This document shows positions 17,150 through 26,427 of a DNA stretch of 64,000 nucleotides, one piece after another (positions within the stretch are counted from its first letter, which is position 1; each line of letters opens with the position of its first letter). The notes under the pieces were generated by a model, which was not told the origin of the DNA, did no database searches, and worked only from the letters and a program-made list of their open reading frames with translations. Source of the stretch: Clostridia bacterium (lineage in GTDB: Bacteria; Bacillota; Clostridia; Christensenellales; CAG-314). The DNA lies in NCBI GenBank assembly GCA_900769665.1, contig CAAGHL010000007.1, positions 4,370 to 68,369 of the forward strand. Reading direction: 5' to 3'. Both the position numbers and the translations under genes were made by a program.

Positions 17150-17779
17150 ATGTCAAAAGTTTCAATACAAGCTTCCACTCTGCTTGCGCCGTTGCCTGCA
17201 GTGATGGTCAGCGTGGGCGACTACGACAACGCCAACGTAATTACCGTCGCTTGGACGGGGATAGTGTGCAGTCAGCCGCCGAGGATGTATGTTTCCATAC
17301 GTCACGACCGCTTTAGTTACGACATACTTAAGCGCATGGGTGAGTTTGTCGTCAATCTTACAAGCGAGCAACTGCTTGCCGCATGCGACTATTGCGGTAT
17401 ACGTAGCGGACGTGACATGGACAAGTTTGCCGAAATGGGTTTCACTAAGGAAAAGGCTGACCACGTCGCAACGCCAATGATTGCCGAAAGCCCCGTTACA
17501 ATCGAGTGCAAGGTTTTTGAAGTACTGAATCTCGGCAGTCACGACATGTTCCTTGCCAACATCCTTGTCGTGCATGTGGATGAAAACATAATGGTGGACG
17601 GCAAGATAGACTATGCCAAGGCAAGGCTCGTCAACTACCAACACGGCGAGTACTACGCCACGGGCAGACACCTAGGGCGTTTCGGCTTTGCCGCACAAAA
17701 GAAGTACATTGCCAAGTACGGCAAGGGCGTTACCTCCAAGTTGCCTACGGGCGGACTGACCAAACGCAAAAAGAAGTAG
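17150..17779 (+). CDS. Flavin reductase-like FMN-binding protein (flavoredoxin type)
   Basis: A 209-residue split-barrel FMN-binding protein of the flavin reductase-like domain family. It shows the typical VMVSVGDYDNANVITVAWTG start of the barrel (about 15-34), SQPPRMYVSIR, GEFVVNLTS and HDMFLANILVVHVDE. In anaerobes such proteins (flavoredoxins, NAD(P)H:flavin oxidoreductases) shuttle electrons via FMN. The electron donor is unknown. RBS GGAG lies 9 bases before ATG. The gene lies in a run with pcrA and ligA (34-bp and 20-bp gaps), and no functional tie to DNA metabolism is apparent. Confidence 0.88.
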   Translation: MSKVSIQASTLLAPLPAVMVSVGDYDNANVITVAWTGIVCSQPPRMYVSIRHDRFSYDILKRMGEFVVNLTSEQLLAACDYCGIRSGRDMDKFAEMGFTKEKADHVATPMIAESPVTIECKVFEVLNLGSHDMFLANILVVHVDENIMVDGKIDYAKARLVNYQHGEYYATGRHLGRFGFAAQKKYIAKYGKGVTSKLPTGGLTKRKKK

Positions 17780-17812
17780 TACAAGGCTATTTTAGCCAAA
17801 CGGAGAAAGACT

Positions 17813-20044
17813 TTGAATTTACAATCACTTAACGCCGCACAAGTTGCCGCAGTTACCGCGCCGCTAAAGCCGACAATCGTGCTTGCAGGTGCAGGCTCGG
17901 GTAAAACGCGCGTGCTTACAAACAGAATACTTTATCTGACGCAGGAATGCGGGGTTTCGCCGTCGGAAATTTTGGCAATAACCTTTACCAACAAGGCGGC
18001 AAACGAAATGAAACGCCGCTTGTACGACTTCAAGGCAGGCGCGGCGTACATGCACATCAGTACCATACACAGCTTTTGCGCAACGGTGCTACGCCAAGAA
18101 GCCGCAAGTTTCGACCGCAACAGCAACTTTACCATTTATGCCGAGGATGAAAAGAAGTCCGTCGTAAAAAAGATTGTCAAGGAGTGTTTCGAGGACAGCG
18201 ATGCCAAGGTGGTGGACGGATTTTGCGACAGTATTTCCGACATCAAAAACAAAGCACCGGAGCTTCTCGACGGCGACCTTGCCGCCCTTGCCAAAACCGA
18301 CGAGTACCTCGACAACGAGCTTACACGTTTGCAAAGTTTGACGGATACTGCCGACAATGCCGAAGTAATCAAAATCATTGAAACCTACGGCAAAAAAATG
18401 GCGGAAAACAACGCACTTGACTTCGACGACTTGTTGTATTACGTGTACAAACTTTTCGTCAACAGCGAGCAAATACTCGAAAAGTACCGCGAACGTTACA
18501 AGTACATACTTATCGACGAGTTTCAGGATACCAACAAGGTGCAGTACAAAATCTTCAAGATGCTCGGCGAAAAGTACCGTAACATTTTTGTTGTAGGTGA
18601 CGACGATCAAAGCATTTACGGATGGCGCGGAGCGGATGCGCACAACCTCAAAAAGTTCGAGGCGGACTTCCCCGATTGCCAACTGTTCAAGTTGGAGCAA
18701 AACTACCGCAGTACTAAGTCCATTTTGGATGTCGCCAACGACGTGATTTCTCGCAATACGGGACGCTTCGACAAGGTATTGTGGACGGAAAACGAGCAAG
18801 GCATAAAGCCGCAACTGTACACTGCCTACAACGAAAGCGACGAAGCCTACTACGTGGTGGAGCAAATCAAGTCCATCCGCGCAATGAGCCGCAACGGCAG
18901 TTGGCGTGACTTTGCAATACTTATGCGCGTCAACGCTCTTTCGCGCAGTTTCGAGGCGGAGCTAACTCGCAACCGCATACCGTACAAGGTGTTTGGCGGT
19001 TTCAAGTTTTTCGAGCGTAAGGAAATCAAGGACGTCTTGTCCTACATGCGCCTTGTGGTCAACCCCAGCGACAACGAAGCCTTCACGCGAGCGCTAAACG
19101 TGCCTCGCCGTAGAGGTATCGGCGATACCACGCTGAAAAAGCTTGCCGACATTTCTTCCGATATGGGACTTTCCATGGCGGAGTTTATTGCCGACCTACG
19201 CAATTTGGAGCGTGACTTTAACCGCCCGACCAAGGAAAAGTTGACGGCGTTTGCCGAAACGATAGAACAACTCAACAATCTTGCACGCACTTCGCCGCTA
19301 GGTCAGTTTGTGCATGCAATGTTGGATTTGTTGGAGTTCCGCCAAGTGTACTTGGATGCCGACGAGGACGACCGCGCGCTGAACATCGACGAGTTTGAGT
19401 CCTCCGTTGCCGACTTTGAAAAATTGCAACCTTCCTCCACGTTGTCCGACTATCTTCAAAACGTTGCCCTTGCCGCCGACATCGACGAGGACGACCAAGC
19501 CGACTACGTAAGCATTGCAACAATACACGCAGTCAAGGGTTTGGAGTTTAAGACGGTATTCGTGGTGGGGTTGGAGTCGGAAATCTTCCCGACAGGTCGT
19601 GCCAAGTACAGTTTCGACGCCTTGCAAGAGGAACGCCGCTTGATGTATGTTGCCGTCACACGTGCCGAGCAACGCCTGTACTTAACGCGCGCACGCTCTC
19701 GCTACATGTGGGGACAGCGCAAGGATACGTCGGAAAGCACGTATTTTTCCGAAATCAAGCGTATGCAAGCGCCGCCTCGCCCTGCCGCGACGGAAAGACA
19801 ACTTGCCGACGACAGGTACCTCGACAAGCTAAACAACACCGAACGCCCCACAGGCGTTGCCCCCAACCAAGGCAAAAGCAAGGCGGAAACAGCCAAGTTC
19901 AAGCCGGGGCAAAAGGTGGAACACGCAACCTTCGGCAAGGGCATTATTTTGCGTATCGCAGGCGACGTAGTGGACGTTGCCTTTGACCGCGCAGGCAAAA
20001 AGTCCTTGATGATCAAGTTTGCGCCCCTCAAAATTTTGGAATAA
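17813..20044 (+). CDS. pcrA: ATP-dependent DNA helicase PcrA/UvrD
   Basis: Superfamily 1A 3'-5' helicase for repair and replication of damaged DNA. Its 743 residues carry the Q-motif (LNAAQ), Walker A AGAGSGKTR (25-33), motif II IDEFQDTN, motif III GDDDQSIYGWRGA, motif IV QNYRST, motif V IATIHAVKGLEF and motif VI YVAVTRA. The C-terminal tail ends in a Tudor-like module (FKPGQKVEHATFGKGIILRI), which in PcrA binds RNA polymerase. The start is TTG at 17813 with GGAG at 17802-17805. It is followed after 19 bp by ligA, an arrangement found widely in Firmicutes. Confidence 0.97.
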   Translation: MNLQSLNAAQVAAVTAPLKPTIVLAGAGSGKTRVLTNRILYLTQECGVSPSEILAITFTNKAANEMKRRLYDFKAGAAYMHISTIHSFCATVLRQEAASFDRNSNFTIYAEDEKKSVVKKIVKECFEDSDAKVVDGFCDSISDIKNKAPELLDGDLAALAKTDEYLDNELTRLQSLTDTADNAEVIKIIETYGKKMAENNALDFDDLLYYVYKLFVNSEQILEKYRERYKYILIDEFQDTNKVQYKIFKMLGEKYRNIFVVGDDDQSIYGWRGADAHNLKKFEADFPDCQLFKLEQNYRSTKSILDVANDVISRNTGRFDKVLWTENEQGIKPQLYTAYNESDEAYYVVEQIKSIRAMSRNGSWRDFAILMRVNALSRSFEAELTRNRIPYKVFGGFKFFERKEIKDVLSYMRLVVNPSDNEAFTRALNVPRRRGIGDTTLKKLADISSDMGLSMAEFIADLRNLERDFNRPTKEKLTAFAETIEQLNNLARTSPLGQFVHAMLDLLEFRQVYLDADEDDRALNIDEFESSVADFEKLQPSSTLSDYLQNVALAADIDEDDQADYVSIATIHAVKGLEFKTVFVVGLESEIFPTGRAKYSFDALQEERRLMYVAVTRAEQRLYLTRARSRYMWGQRKDTSESTYFSEIKRMQAPPRPAATERQLADDRYLDKLNNTERPTGVAPNQGKSKAETAKFKPGQKVEHATFGKGIILRIAGDVVDVAFDRAGKKSLMIKFAPLKILE

Positions 20045-20063
20045 TCCGTTTGGAGAAACGACC

Positions 20064-22001
20064 ATGACAATGCAACAAATTGTCGACAAACTGAACAAAT
20101 GGAGCTACGAGTACTACGTGCTTGACGCTCCGTCCGTGCCGGATACGGAGTACGACGCATTGTACGACGTGTTGGTGGCTATGGAAAAGACAAGCGGCAC
20201 CGTTTTGCCCGACAGCCCCACACGGCGCGTCGGCGGACAACCGCTGAAAAACTTTGTGCAACACACCCACCTAGGACGTTTGTACAGCCTTGACAAGGCG
20301 CAAAGCTTCGGCGAGTTGGAAGATTGGATTGCCAAGGTCAACAAGGAAGTAGGCGAAGTGTACTTTACCGTGGAGTTGAAGTACGACGGACTGACAATCA
20401 GCGTTACCTACCGTGACGGCGAGTTTGTCGGCGCGGCAACACGTGGCAACGGCGTAGTGGGCGAGGACGTGACGGAGCAAGTCAAGACAATACGCACCGT
20501 GCCGCTTACAATACCGTACAAAGGCACTTGTGAATTGCAGGGCGAGGGTATCATGCACCTGTCCGCACTCAATCGTTACAATGCCAAGCACCCCGACGAA
20601 CCGCTGAAAAACGCACGCAACGCCGCCGCAGGAGCAATACGAAACCTCGACCCGAAGGTGACTGCCGAGCGCACGTTGGATGTGGTGTTTCACAGTAGCG
20701 GCTACCACGACAATTTGGACGTGCACAGCCAGTGGGAGTTGAACGAGTTTTTTAAGAGTTGCCACATGGCGACAAACGCCGTGTTCGAGCGTGTAAAAAC
20801 TTTTGACGAAATAAAGGCTATTATCGAGCATATAGCGGAAATTCGACCGACGTTGGACTTTCTGATTGACGGAGTTGTCATCAAGGTTGACGACTTTGCC
20901 GTGCGTGAGGAACTAGGCTATACCGACAAATTCCCCAAGTGGGCGGTAGCGTTTAAGTTTGACGCCGAGCAGGTGCAAACCACACTCGAAGGCGTGGAGT
21001 GGCAAGTAGGGCGCACGGGCAAACTGACCCCGATTGGCAAGCTTGCCCCCGTGGACTTGTGCGGAGCAACAATTAGGCGTGCGACGCTAAACAACTTTGG
21101 CGACATCACACGCAAACGTTTGAAGCTTGGCGGAAGCATATTTGTACGCCGCAGTAACGACGTAATACCCGAGGTGTTGGGCGCGGCGGACGAAACGGGC
21201 GAGGATATAGCCAAGCCGACGACGTGCCCTGCATGCGGAAGCGAGCTGACGGAAAGCGGCGCAAACCTGTACTGTACCAATGCGGAAAATTGCCGTCCGC
21301 AAATAGTGGCGCGGCTGACCCATTACTGCAGTAAGGCGGCGTGCGACATCGACGGACTCAGCGACAAGACAATCGAGCAGTTGGTGGACTGCTTGTCGGT
21401 TAATTCCGTTGCCGATTTGTACGGTTTGACGGTGGAAGAGTTGCTGACATTGGACGGCTTCAAGCAAAAGAAAGCGACAAACATTGTCAACGCCATTGCC
21501 GCAAGCAAAAAGGCGACCTTGCCTAAGTTCATTTTTGCGCTTGGGCTGGATAACGTCGGCGCAGTCACGGCAAAGGACTTGGCAGAAAAATTCGGTAGCG
21601 TCGGCGCACTGAGCAAAGCCACGGCGGAACAACTCGTTGCAATCGACGGCATAGGCGACGTGGTTGCCGACGGTATCGTGCAGTATTTCTCCGAGCCGCA
21701 AAACTTAGACATCATTGCCGCTCTTGCCGCGGAGGGTATCGACCCGACATATAAAGCGGAAACCAAACAAGGCGTGTTTGTCGGCAAAAAAGTGGTGCTG
21801 ACGGGCAGTTTGCAGTCCTTTACGCGGGGCGACGCAAGCAAACTAATCGAGCAAAACGGCGGCGAAGTAGCTAGTTCGGTCAGTAAATCCGTCAATCTCG
21901 TTGTCGCCGGTGCGGAGGCAGGCAGTAAACTAGACAAGGCACGCCAACTAGGCATAGAAGTAATCGATGAACAAACATTTTTGCAAATGTTACAAAAGTA
22001 A
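20064..22001 (+). CDS. ligA: NAD-dependent DNA ligase
   Basis: NAD+-dependent ligase that seals nicks in replication and repair. The 645 residues include the Ia domain (YYVLDAPSVPDTEYD), the adenylated lysine in VELKYDG (Lys about 106), nucleotidyl-transferase and OB domains, a four-cysteine zinc module beginning CPACG near 388, helix-hairpin-helix repeats, and a BRCT domain starting at about 570 (GKKVVLTGSL). ATG at 20064 is chosen over an in-frame earlier reading because TTTGGAG lies just upstream and the earlier frame overlaps pcrA. The gene is followed by a strong terminator. Confidence 0.97.
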   Translation: MTMQQIVDKLNKWSYEYYVLDAPSVPDTEYDALYDVLVAMEKTSGTVLPDSPTRRVGGQPLKNFVQHTHLGRLYSLDKAQSFGELEDWIAKVNKEVGEVYFTVELKYDGLTISVTYRDGEFVGAATRGNGVVGEDVTEQVKTIRTVPLTIPYKGTCELQGEGIMHLSALNRYNAKHPDEPLKNARNAAAGAIRNLDPKVTAERTLDVVFHSSGYHDNLDVHSQWELNEFFKSCHMATNAVFERVKTFDEIKAIIEHIAEIRPTLDFLIDGVVIKVDDFAVREELGYTDKFPKWAVAFKFDAEQVQTTLEGVEWQVGRTGKLTPIGKLAPVDLCGATIRRATLNNFGDITRKRLKLGGSIFVRRSNDVIPEVLGAADETGEDIAKPTTCPACGSELTESGANLYCTNAENCRPQIVARLTHYCSKAACDIDGLSDKTIEQLVDCLSVNSVADLYGLTVEELLTLDGFKQKKATNIVNAIAASKKATLPKFIFALGLDNVGAVTAKDLAEKFGSVGALSKATAEQLVAIDGIGDVVADGIVQYFSEPQNLDIIAALAAEGIDPTYKAETKQGVFVGKKVVLTGSLQSFTRGDASKLIEQNGGEVASSVSKSVNLVVAGAEAGSKLDKARQLGIEVIDEQTFLQMLQK

Positions 22002-22089
22002 AGCGTTTGCACTCTTGTAAAAAGAGCAAGTAATACCACATTTATGCTTGTTAAGAAAGGCATGTAAAGCTAAACAAAATAAACCAATT

Positions 22090-22129
22090 AAGTCGCGACA
22101 ACGATAATGTTGTTGTGACTTTTTTTTTT
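22090..22129 (+). terminator. Rho-independent terminator after ligA
   Basis: An 11-bp stem (GTCGCGACAAC with GTTGTTGTGAC, two G-T pairs) is followed by ten T residues. It ends the tyrS to ligA run. Confidence 0.85.
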
Positions 22130-22160
22130 GTAAAATTCTGTACGGTGTGTATTAAAAATA

Positions 22161-22190
22161 TTGACATGTCGGTAACATTTGATGTAAAAT
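22161..22190 (+). promoter_or_regulatory. Promoter of the small membrane protein gene
   Basis: TTGACA (22161-22166) and TAAAAT (22185-22190) with an 18-bp spacer, about 100 bp upstream of the coding start at 22296. Confidence 0.6.
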
Positions 22191-22295
22191 AACTTTGTAA
22201 TAATATTGCGATATACAATCAATAATCAAGCTCAATTGTGTTTTGCAATGATTTTATGTTAATTCATTTGGTAGTCGGACTAAAAGGAGAAAAAG

Positions 22296-22802
22296 ATGGC
22301 GTTACTTTTGATGGTTTTGGGTATGATCGTAGTGCGAGTACTTGCTCGTATTTTGGAAAACGCAAACCGTATTGTACGTGCTTTGGTGGGTACGGCAATT
22401 GGTGTAGGGGTAGGGTTTTGGGCAATGAGTGTTGAGTGGGGTAGCACAGCGGACGACTCAATAATACAAATTATCGATAGTTTCACGTTTGTGCCCATTT
22501 TACTCGGTTTAGGCACGGCGTGTACACTTGTAACGCTCGGCACTCAAGACGACGAGGGCTATTGGAATGAGTATTTTAGCATAGGCGACACGTCGTTCGG
22601 CGATATAGAGGGCAACTTAAGCTTATTTGGACACATTTTTTGGGTGGTGTTGATTTCGGGAGTTATTTATTTGGTGTGCTATTGCTTTTCTCCTGCAGTG
22701 AAATTTGCAGGAGGAGTATTTTCCATTGTAACAATGGTGTTGTATTTCGGCGCACAAGCATTTTGCTTGCTGAAAATTTTTTTCAGTAAAAGTAGTGATT
22801 AG
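22296..22802 (+). CDS. Small polytopic membrane protein, unrecognised
   Basis: A 168-residue protein I do not recognise. It has four or five hydrophobic segments: residues 2-20, 28-46, 65-82, 112-132 and about 138-160. An acidic loop lies between the third and fourth. AAGGAG sits 7 bases before ATG, an excellent ribosome binding site, and a consensus promoter lies upstream, so it is very likely expressed. It is monocistronic, bounded by the ligA terminator and its own terminator at 22928. The base composition is slightly more AT-rich than the neighbours and the codon use is less biased. It may be a lineage-specific gene. Confidence 0.72.
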   Translation: MALLLMVLGMIVVRVLARILENANRIVRALVGTAIGVGVGFWAMSVEWGSTADDSIIQIIDSFTFVPILLGLGTACTLVTLGTQDDEGYWNEYFSIGDTSFGDIEGNLSLFGHIFWVVLISGVIYLVCYCFSPAVKFAGGVFSIVTMVLYFGAQAFCLLKIFFSKSSD

Positions 22803-22812
22803 AAAAAGTCTT

Positions 22813-22909
22813 CGATTAGCCAAAAGCAGCGATTAGTCTAATCTACATATCAGCCAATAGAAACCGATTAGGCATAGACACATCGTTTAGTCAAAAGATG
22901 TGATTAGCG
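22813..22909 (+). repeat. Iterated CGATTAG-type hexamers
   Basis: CGATTAG occurs at 22813, 22830 and 22865, with near copies CGTTTAG at 22884 and TGATTAG at 22901, spaced 17-35 bp. The spacing is not regular. Confidence 0.45.
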
Positions 22910-22927
22910 ATAAAAATACTTCCTTTT

Positions 22928-22959
22928 ACGGCAGCCTTGTGAAAAAGGTTGCCGTTTTT
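22928..22959 (+). terminator. Terminator downstream of the small membrane protein gene
   Basis: ACGGCAGCCTT pairs with AAGGTTGCCGT (11 bp, one G-T pair) around a 6-base loop, followed by TTTTT. Confidence 0.8.
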
Positions 22960-23139
22960 ATAGTGAGTAGTGGGTTTGCGGATTGTTTCGACACACGATT
23001 TATTTGAACGTAGCCTACTATTTATTCTTGATTTTTTTTTTGCAAATCTGTAACTGAACTATACAGTAAAAACCCTACGGCGCATCTACTCGAATTTATC
23101 CAAACGCATTTGGTACTAATGGATACAAAACCCATCTTT

Positions 23140-23203
23140 ACCCAAAGTTTTTGGGGAAAGGGTGCTGGAAACCCCACTTTTTTCAAAAAAGGGGTTTCCC
23201 CGC
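23140..23203 (-). repeat. Dispersed long palindrome, copy A
   Basis: Read on the minus strand: a long hairpin of GGGGAAACCCC type centred on TTTTTTGAAAAAA, then a tail CACCCTTTCCCC AAAAACTTTGGG. It matches copy B at 37299 closely over about 64 bp, in opposite orientation. Confidence 0.75.
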
Positions 23204-23258
23204 AAAAAAACAAAAGAATAAAAATTAAAAACAAAACAAAAACTAATAGTTAAAACTA

Positions 23259-23287
23259 TTGTATTATTTATCGATTTGTGGTACAAT
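23259..23287 (+). promoter_or_regulatory. Promoter of the yicC-gmk block
   Basis: TTGTAT (23259-23264), 17-bp spacer, TACAAT (23282-23287). Expected start near 23294, about 40 bases before the yicC start codon. Confidence 0.65.
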
Positions 23288-23333
23288 GTAATGTACCCAA
23301 ATGGGGCGATTTTCCGATTGGCAGGTGGCAATA

Positions 23334-24212
23334 ATGAAAAGTATGACCGGCTACGGCAAAGCCACGGTGACCCGAGGCAACCGAGAACTTACAATCGAAC
23401 TGAAAAGCGTCAATCACCGCTTCTTGGACATTTCCACCAAGATTCCTCGTATGTTTATTGCGCACGAGGACATCATCCGCAAAGTGCTTGGCGAAAAGTT
23501 GTCGCGCGGACACGTCGATGTGTTCCTCAACTACAAACCTGACGAAAACAGCGGCAAAGCGGTTGTGGTGGACGAAGGCTTGGCAAATAGCTACGTGCAG
23601 TGCGCCAAACAGCTGTCGGAAAGGTTTTTGGAGCTGAAAAACGACTTTACGCTAAACGCACTCATGCGCATGAACGACGTACTGTCCGTGCAACAAACGG
23701 ACGACGACGAAACGATCCTGCGCGAAATGCTTGCCGAAGCGGTGGAACAAGCCGCCGACAAACTCAACGAGATGCGAGAGGCGGAAGGCAACAAGTTGCG
23801 CATTGACCTGCTTGGAAAAATCGACAACATCGAGCTATTGCTCGGCAAGGTGAAGGAGTACGCCCCGAAGGTAGCGGAGGACTACCGCGAAAAGCTGAAA
23901 CAGCGTATTGCAACCGCTCTTGCCCAAGTGGAAATGGACGAGGCAAAGCTTGCCAACGAAGTGTGTTTCTTCGTGGACAAAAGCTGTATCGACGAGGAAA
24001 TCACTCGCCTGACCAGCCACATCGCCCACGCACGTGAGATACTTGCCGAAAAGCAACCCGTAGGGCGCAAGCTCGACTTCTTGGTGCAGGAGTTCAACCG
24101 CGAAACCAACACGATATGCAGCAAGAGCAGTTACCTCGAGCTGACAAACGTAGCGTTGGAAATGAAAAACGAAATCGAAAAACTGCGCGAGCAAGTGCAG
24201 AATATGGAGTGA
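23334..24212 (+). CDS. yicC: YicC/YloC family endoribonuclease
   Basis: A 292-residue member of the YicC/YloC family, which includes endoribonucleases acting on structured RNA. It starts with the family-typical MKSMTGYGKA, continues ELKSVNHRFLDIS, and ends with the conserved TICSKSSYLELTNVALEMKN segment before a helical EKLREQVQNME tail. The start ATG at 23334 is chosen because MKSMTGYG is the conserved N terminus and AGGTGG lies 8 bases upstream. In Bacillus it precedes remA, gmk and rpoZ; here remA is absent and gmk follows after 173 bp. Confidence 0.95.
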   Translation: MKSMTGYGKATVTRGNRELTIELKSVNHRFLDISTKIPRMFIAHEDIIRKVLGEKLSRGHVDVFLNYKPDENSGKAVVVDEGLANSYVQCAKQLSERFLELKNDFTLNALMRMNDVLSVQQTDDDETILREMLAEAVEQAADKLNEMREAEGNKLRIDLLGKIDNIELLLGKVKEYAPKVAEDYREKLKQRIATALAQVEMDEAKLANEVCFFVDKSCIDEEITRLTSHIAHAREILAEKQPVGRKLDFLVQEFNRETNTICSKSSYLELTNVALEMKNEIEKLREQVQNME

Positions 24213-24250
24213 TTTGGCGCAATTACTACAAAATTCGGCATTTTACATAG

Positions 24251-24269
24251 TACTATTACGGACATAGTA
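24251..24269 (+). repeat. TACTAT-N7-ATAGTA motif, copy 3
   Basis: TACTAT-tacggac-ATAGTA in the yicC-gmk intergenic gap, about 117 bp upstream of the gmk start. No T-tract follows, so it is not a canonical terminator. Confidence 0.85.
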
Positions 24270-24385
24270 CGCCAATTTTGAGTAAAAACAGCGCATATTG
24301 CTCAACCAAACCAAACATAAGTAAACTTGATTGAATATTTGTCAACGAATAACAAACAATAATTTGTTGGCAGTTAGGAGTAGAT

Positions 24386-24961
24386 ATGGAACAAAACAAA
24401 GGAAGACTAATCATCATTTCCGGTCCGAGCGGTGCAGGCAAAGGCACAATTTGCGCCGAGTTGCTTCGTCAAATGCCCGACCTTGTCATCAGCCGTTCGG
24501 CTACAACACGTGCGCCACGTCCCAACGAGCGCAAAAACCGCAGTTACTTCTTCGTTTCCACGGAAACTTTCTTGGAAATGGTCAAGAACAACGAATTGTT
24601 GGAGTACGACCAACACTTCGAGCATTACTACGGCACGCCCAAAAAGTTTGTGGTGGACATGCTCAACTTCGGCAAGGACGTCATCCTCGAAATCGACGTA
24701 AAGGGCGCATTGCAAGTAAAGGACAACTATCCCGACAGCTTGCTGTTTTTCATCGAAGCCCCCAGCGAAGAAGCTTTGTACGAACGCTTGGTCAAGCGCG
24801 GTAGCGAAACGGAAGAAAAAATCCAAATCCGCATGGCTCGCACCAAGTTGGAGCTTGCGCAACGCAACAAGTACGATTACTGCATCATGAACGACGACGT
24901 GGATCGCGCCGTCAAAGAAATTATCGATATTTTGAATAAAAATAAGGAGCAACAAAAATGA
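24386..24961 (+). CDS. gmk: Guanylate kinase
   Basis: Phosphorylates GMP to GDP with ATP. The 191 residues match family length. It has the P-loop GPSGAGKGTI (13-22), the GMP-binding SRSATTRAPRPNE and YFF segments, EYDQHFEHYYGTP, and DVKGALQVK. TTAGGAG lies upstream of ATG as ribosome binding site. Its stop overlaps the rpoZ start (ATGA at 24958), the usual gmk-rpoZ arrangement. Confidence 0.97.
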   Translation: MEQNKGRLIIISGPSGAGKGTICAELLRQMPDLVISRSATTRAPRPNERKNRSYFFVSTETFLEMVKNNELLEYDQHFEHYYGTPKKFVVDMLNFGKDVILEIDVKGALQVKDNYPDSLLFFIEAPSEEALYERLVKRGSETEEKIQIRMARTKLELAQRNKYDYCIMNDDVDRAVKEIIDILNKNKEQQK

Positions 24962-25143
24962 TTTCCAATCCTCCCATTGACGAACTTACGGAAAAAGCAG
25001 GCGACAAGTATTCTCTTTGCTGTGTAATTGCCAAGCGCGCTAAGGAACTTAGCCAAAGCCTCGACGTGCCGCAATACTTCAAAGCAATCAGCTACGCCGC
25101 AAAGGAATTTGACGAAGGTCGTACCGAAATCGTCAAAAGATAG
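24958..25143 (+). CDS. rpoZ: RNA polymerase omega subunit
   Basis: The 61-residue omega subunit helps RNA polymerase assembly and in many bacteria takes part in ppGpp sensing. It shows the family pattern: a start near MISNPPIDELTEKAGDKYSL, then VIAKRAKEL, and AISYAAKEFDEGRTEIV. AAGGAG ahead of the ATG lies inside the end of gmk. It overlaps gmk by 4 bases and is followed by coaBC after 93 bp. Confidence 0.95.
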   Translation: MISNPPIDELTEKAGDKYSLCCVIAKRAKELSQSLDVPQYFKAISYAAKEFDEGRTEIVKR

Positions 25144-25236
25144 TTTTGCAAATTGTCTTTGCGTGCGGTAGGTAGTGCAACTTTGCAAACAACAATGGTG
25201 CCGTGGCTAATTAGTTTGCGGCAAATACGGTGGACA

Positions 25237-26427
25237 ATGAGTAGTGTATTTGAGGGTAAAAACATAGTCGTAGGTGTGTGCGGCGGTATTGCGGCATACA
25301 AAACTTGCGAATTGGTGCGTGCATTTGTCAAGCGCGGCGCAAACGTGGACGTCATCATGACGGAGCATGCCACGCATTTTGTCACGCCGTTGACCCTCGA
25401 AACGCTAAGCAACAACCCCGTGTCCGTCGATATGTTTGCAACTCACGCCCATCGCGAAGTGGAGCACGTTTCCCTTGCAAAAAAAGCCGATTTGTTTGTT
25501 GTTTGCCCTGCAACGGCAAATGTCGTGGGTAAATATGCCAACGGTATTGCCGACGACATGCTGTCTACCACGCTTATGGCTACGACGTCGCAAGTTGTCG
25601 TGTGCCCTGCAATGAACAAAAACATGTACAACAGTGCGGCATACAAACAAAACGTGCAAACGCTTAAACAACGCGGAGTGCAGTTTGTCGATTCCGCCGT
25701 CGGCTTCCTTGCTTGCGGTGACATCGGCGAAGGCAGACTTGCGCCTATTGACGAAATCGTTACTTTTTGCGAGAGTGCGCTGACAAAGCTTGCCTTGCCC
25801 AAAGATTTACTCGGCAAACGTGTGCTTGTAACCTGCGGCGCCACCTACGAAAAGTTGGACGACGCGCGTTGTATCACAAATTTCAGTAGCGGACGTATGG
25901 GTGCGGCAATCGTGCAAGCGGCATTGGGTCGCGGTGCAGAAGTAACCGTGGTGCTCGCCCGTCACGAAGTACCCGTCGACCCTCGCGCAACGGTGGTAAA
26001 CGTCGCCACCACGCAAGATATGTACGACCAAGTGCTTGCAAGAGTTGCCGACACCGACATCTTTATCTTTGCAGGCGCGCCGTGCGACTACCGCCCCGAG
26101 GTTGTTTCCGACAGCAAAATCAAAAGCGACGAGCTGACGATAAAGTTTGTCAAAAACCCCGACATTGCGCAAGCCGTCGGCAAGGTGAAGGGCAGCAAGT
26201 TTGTGTGCGTGTTCAGTGCGGAAACCGACCATTGCGAGGAAAACGCTCGTGCCAAACTCACCAAGAAAAACGCCGATTTGTGCGTGCTTAACGACGTCAA
26301 GCACAACAGCGTATTCGGCAACGACACCAACGTTGTCACGCTTATTACAAAAGATTCCGCTACGCCTTACCCCGAAATGGACAAGTACGACGTGGCAAAT
26401 TTGATACTGGACAGGACGGTGCAATGA
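25237..26427 (+). CDS. coaBC: Bifunctional phosphopantothenoylcysteine decarboxylase/synthetase
   Basis: CoaBC (Dfp) makes 4'-phosphopantetheine for coenzyme A: CoaB joins phosphopantothenate to cysteine using CTP, and the FMN-dependent CoaC half decarboxylates the product. The N-terminal flavoprotein domain (VVGVCGGIAAYKTCELVRAF, MTEHATHFVTPLTLETLS, PAMNKNMY) is followed by the CoaB domain from about 195 (VLVTCGATYEKLDDARCITN, FSSGRMGAA). ATG at 25237 gives 396 residues, normal length; a longer frame to 25153 lacks a start signal. It overlaps priA by four bases (ATGA). Confidence 0.95.
   Translation: MSSVFEGKNIVVGVCGGIAAYKTCELVRAFVKRGANVDVIMTEHATHFVTPLTLETLSNNPVSVDMFATHAHREVEHVSLAKKADLFVVCPATANVVGKYANGIADDMLSTTLMATTSQVVVCPAMNKNMYNSAAYKQNVQTLKQRGVQFVDSAVGFLACGDIGEGRLAPIDEIVTFCESALTKLALPKDLLGKRVLVTCGATYEKLDDARCITNFSSGRMGAAIVQAALGRGAEVTVVLARHEVPVDPRATVVNVATTQDMYDQVLARVADTDIFIFAGAPCDYRPEVVSDSKIKSDELTIKFVKNPDIAQAVGKVKGSKFVCVFSAETDHCEENARAKLTKKNADLCVLNDVKHNSVFGNDTNVVTLITKDSATPYPEMDKYDVANLILDRTVQ

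Larger units (their letters stand above)
22803..23333 (+). other. 530-bp gap: GATTAG repeats, terminator, palindromic repeat, promoter
   Basis: No gene is seen. From left to right the gap holds five iterations of a GATTAG-type hexamer (22813-22909), a terminator (22928-22959), palindromic repeat copy A (23140-23203) and the yicC promoter (23259-23287). Confidence 0.7.
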
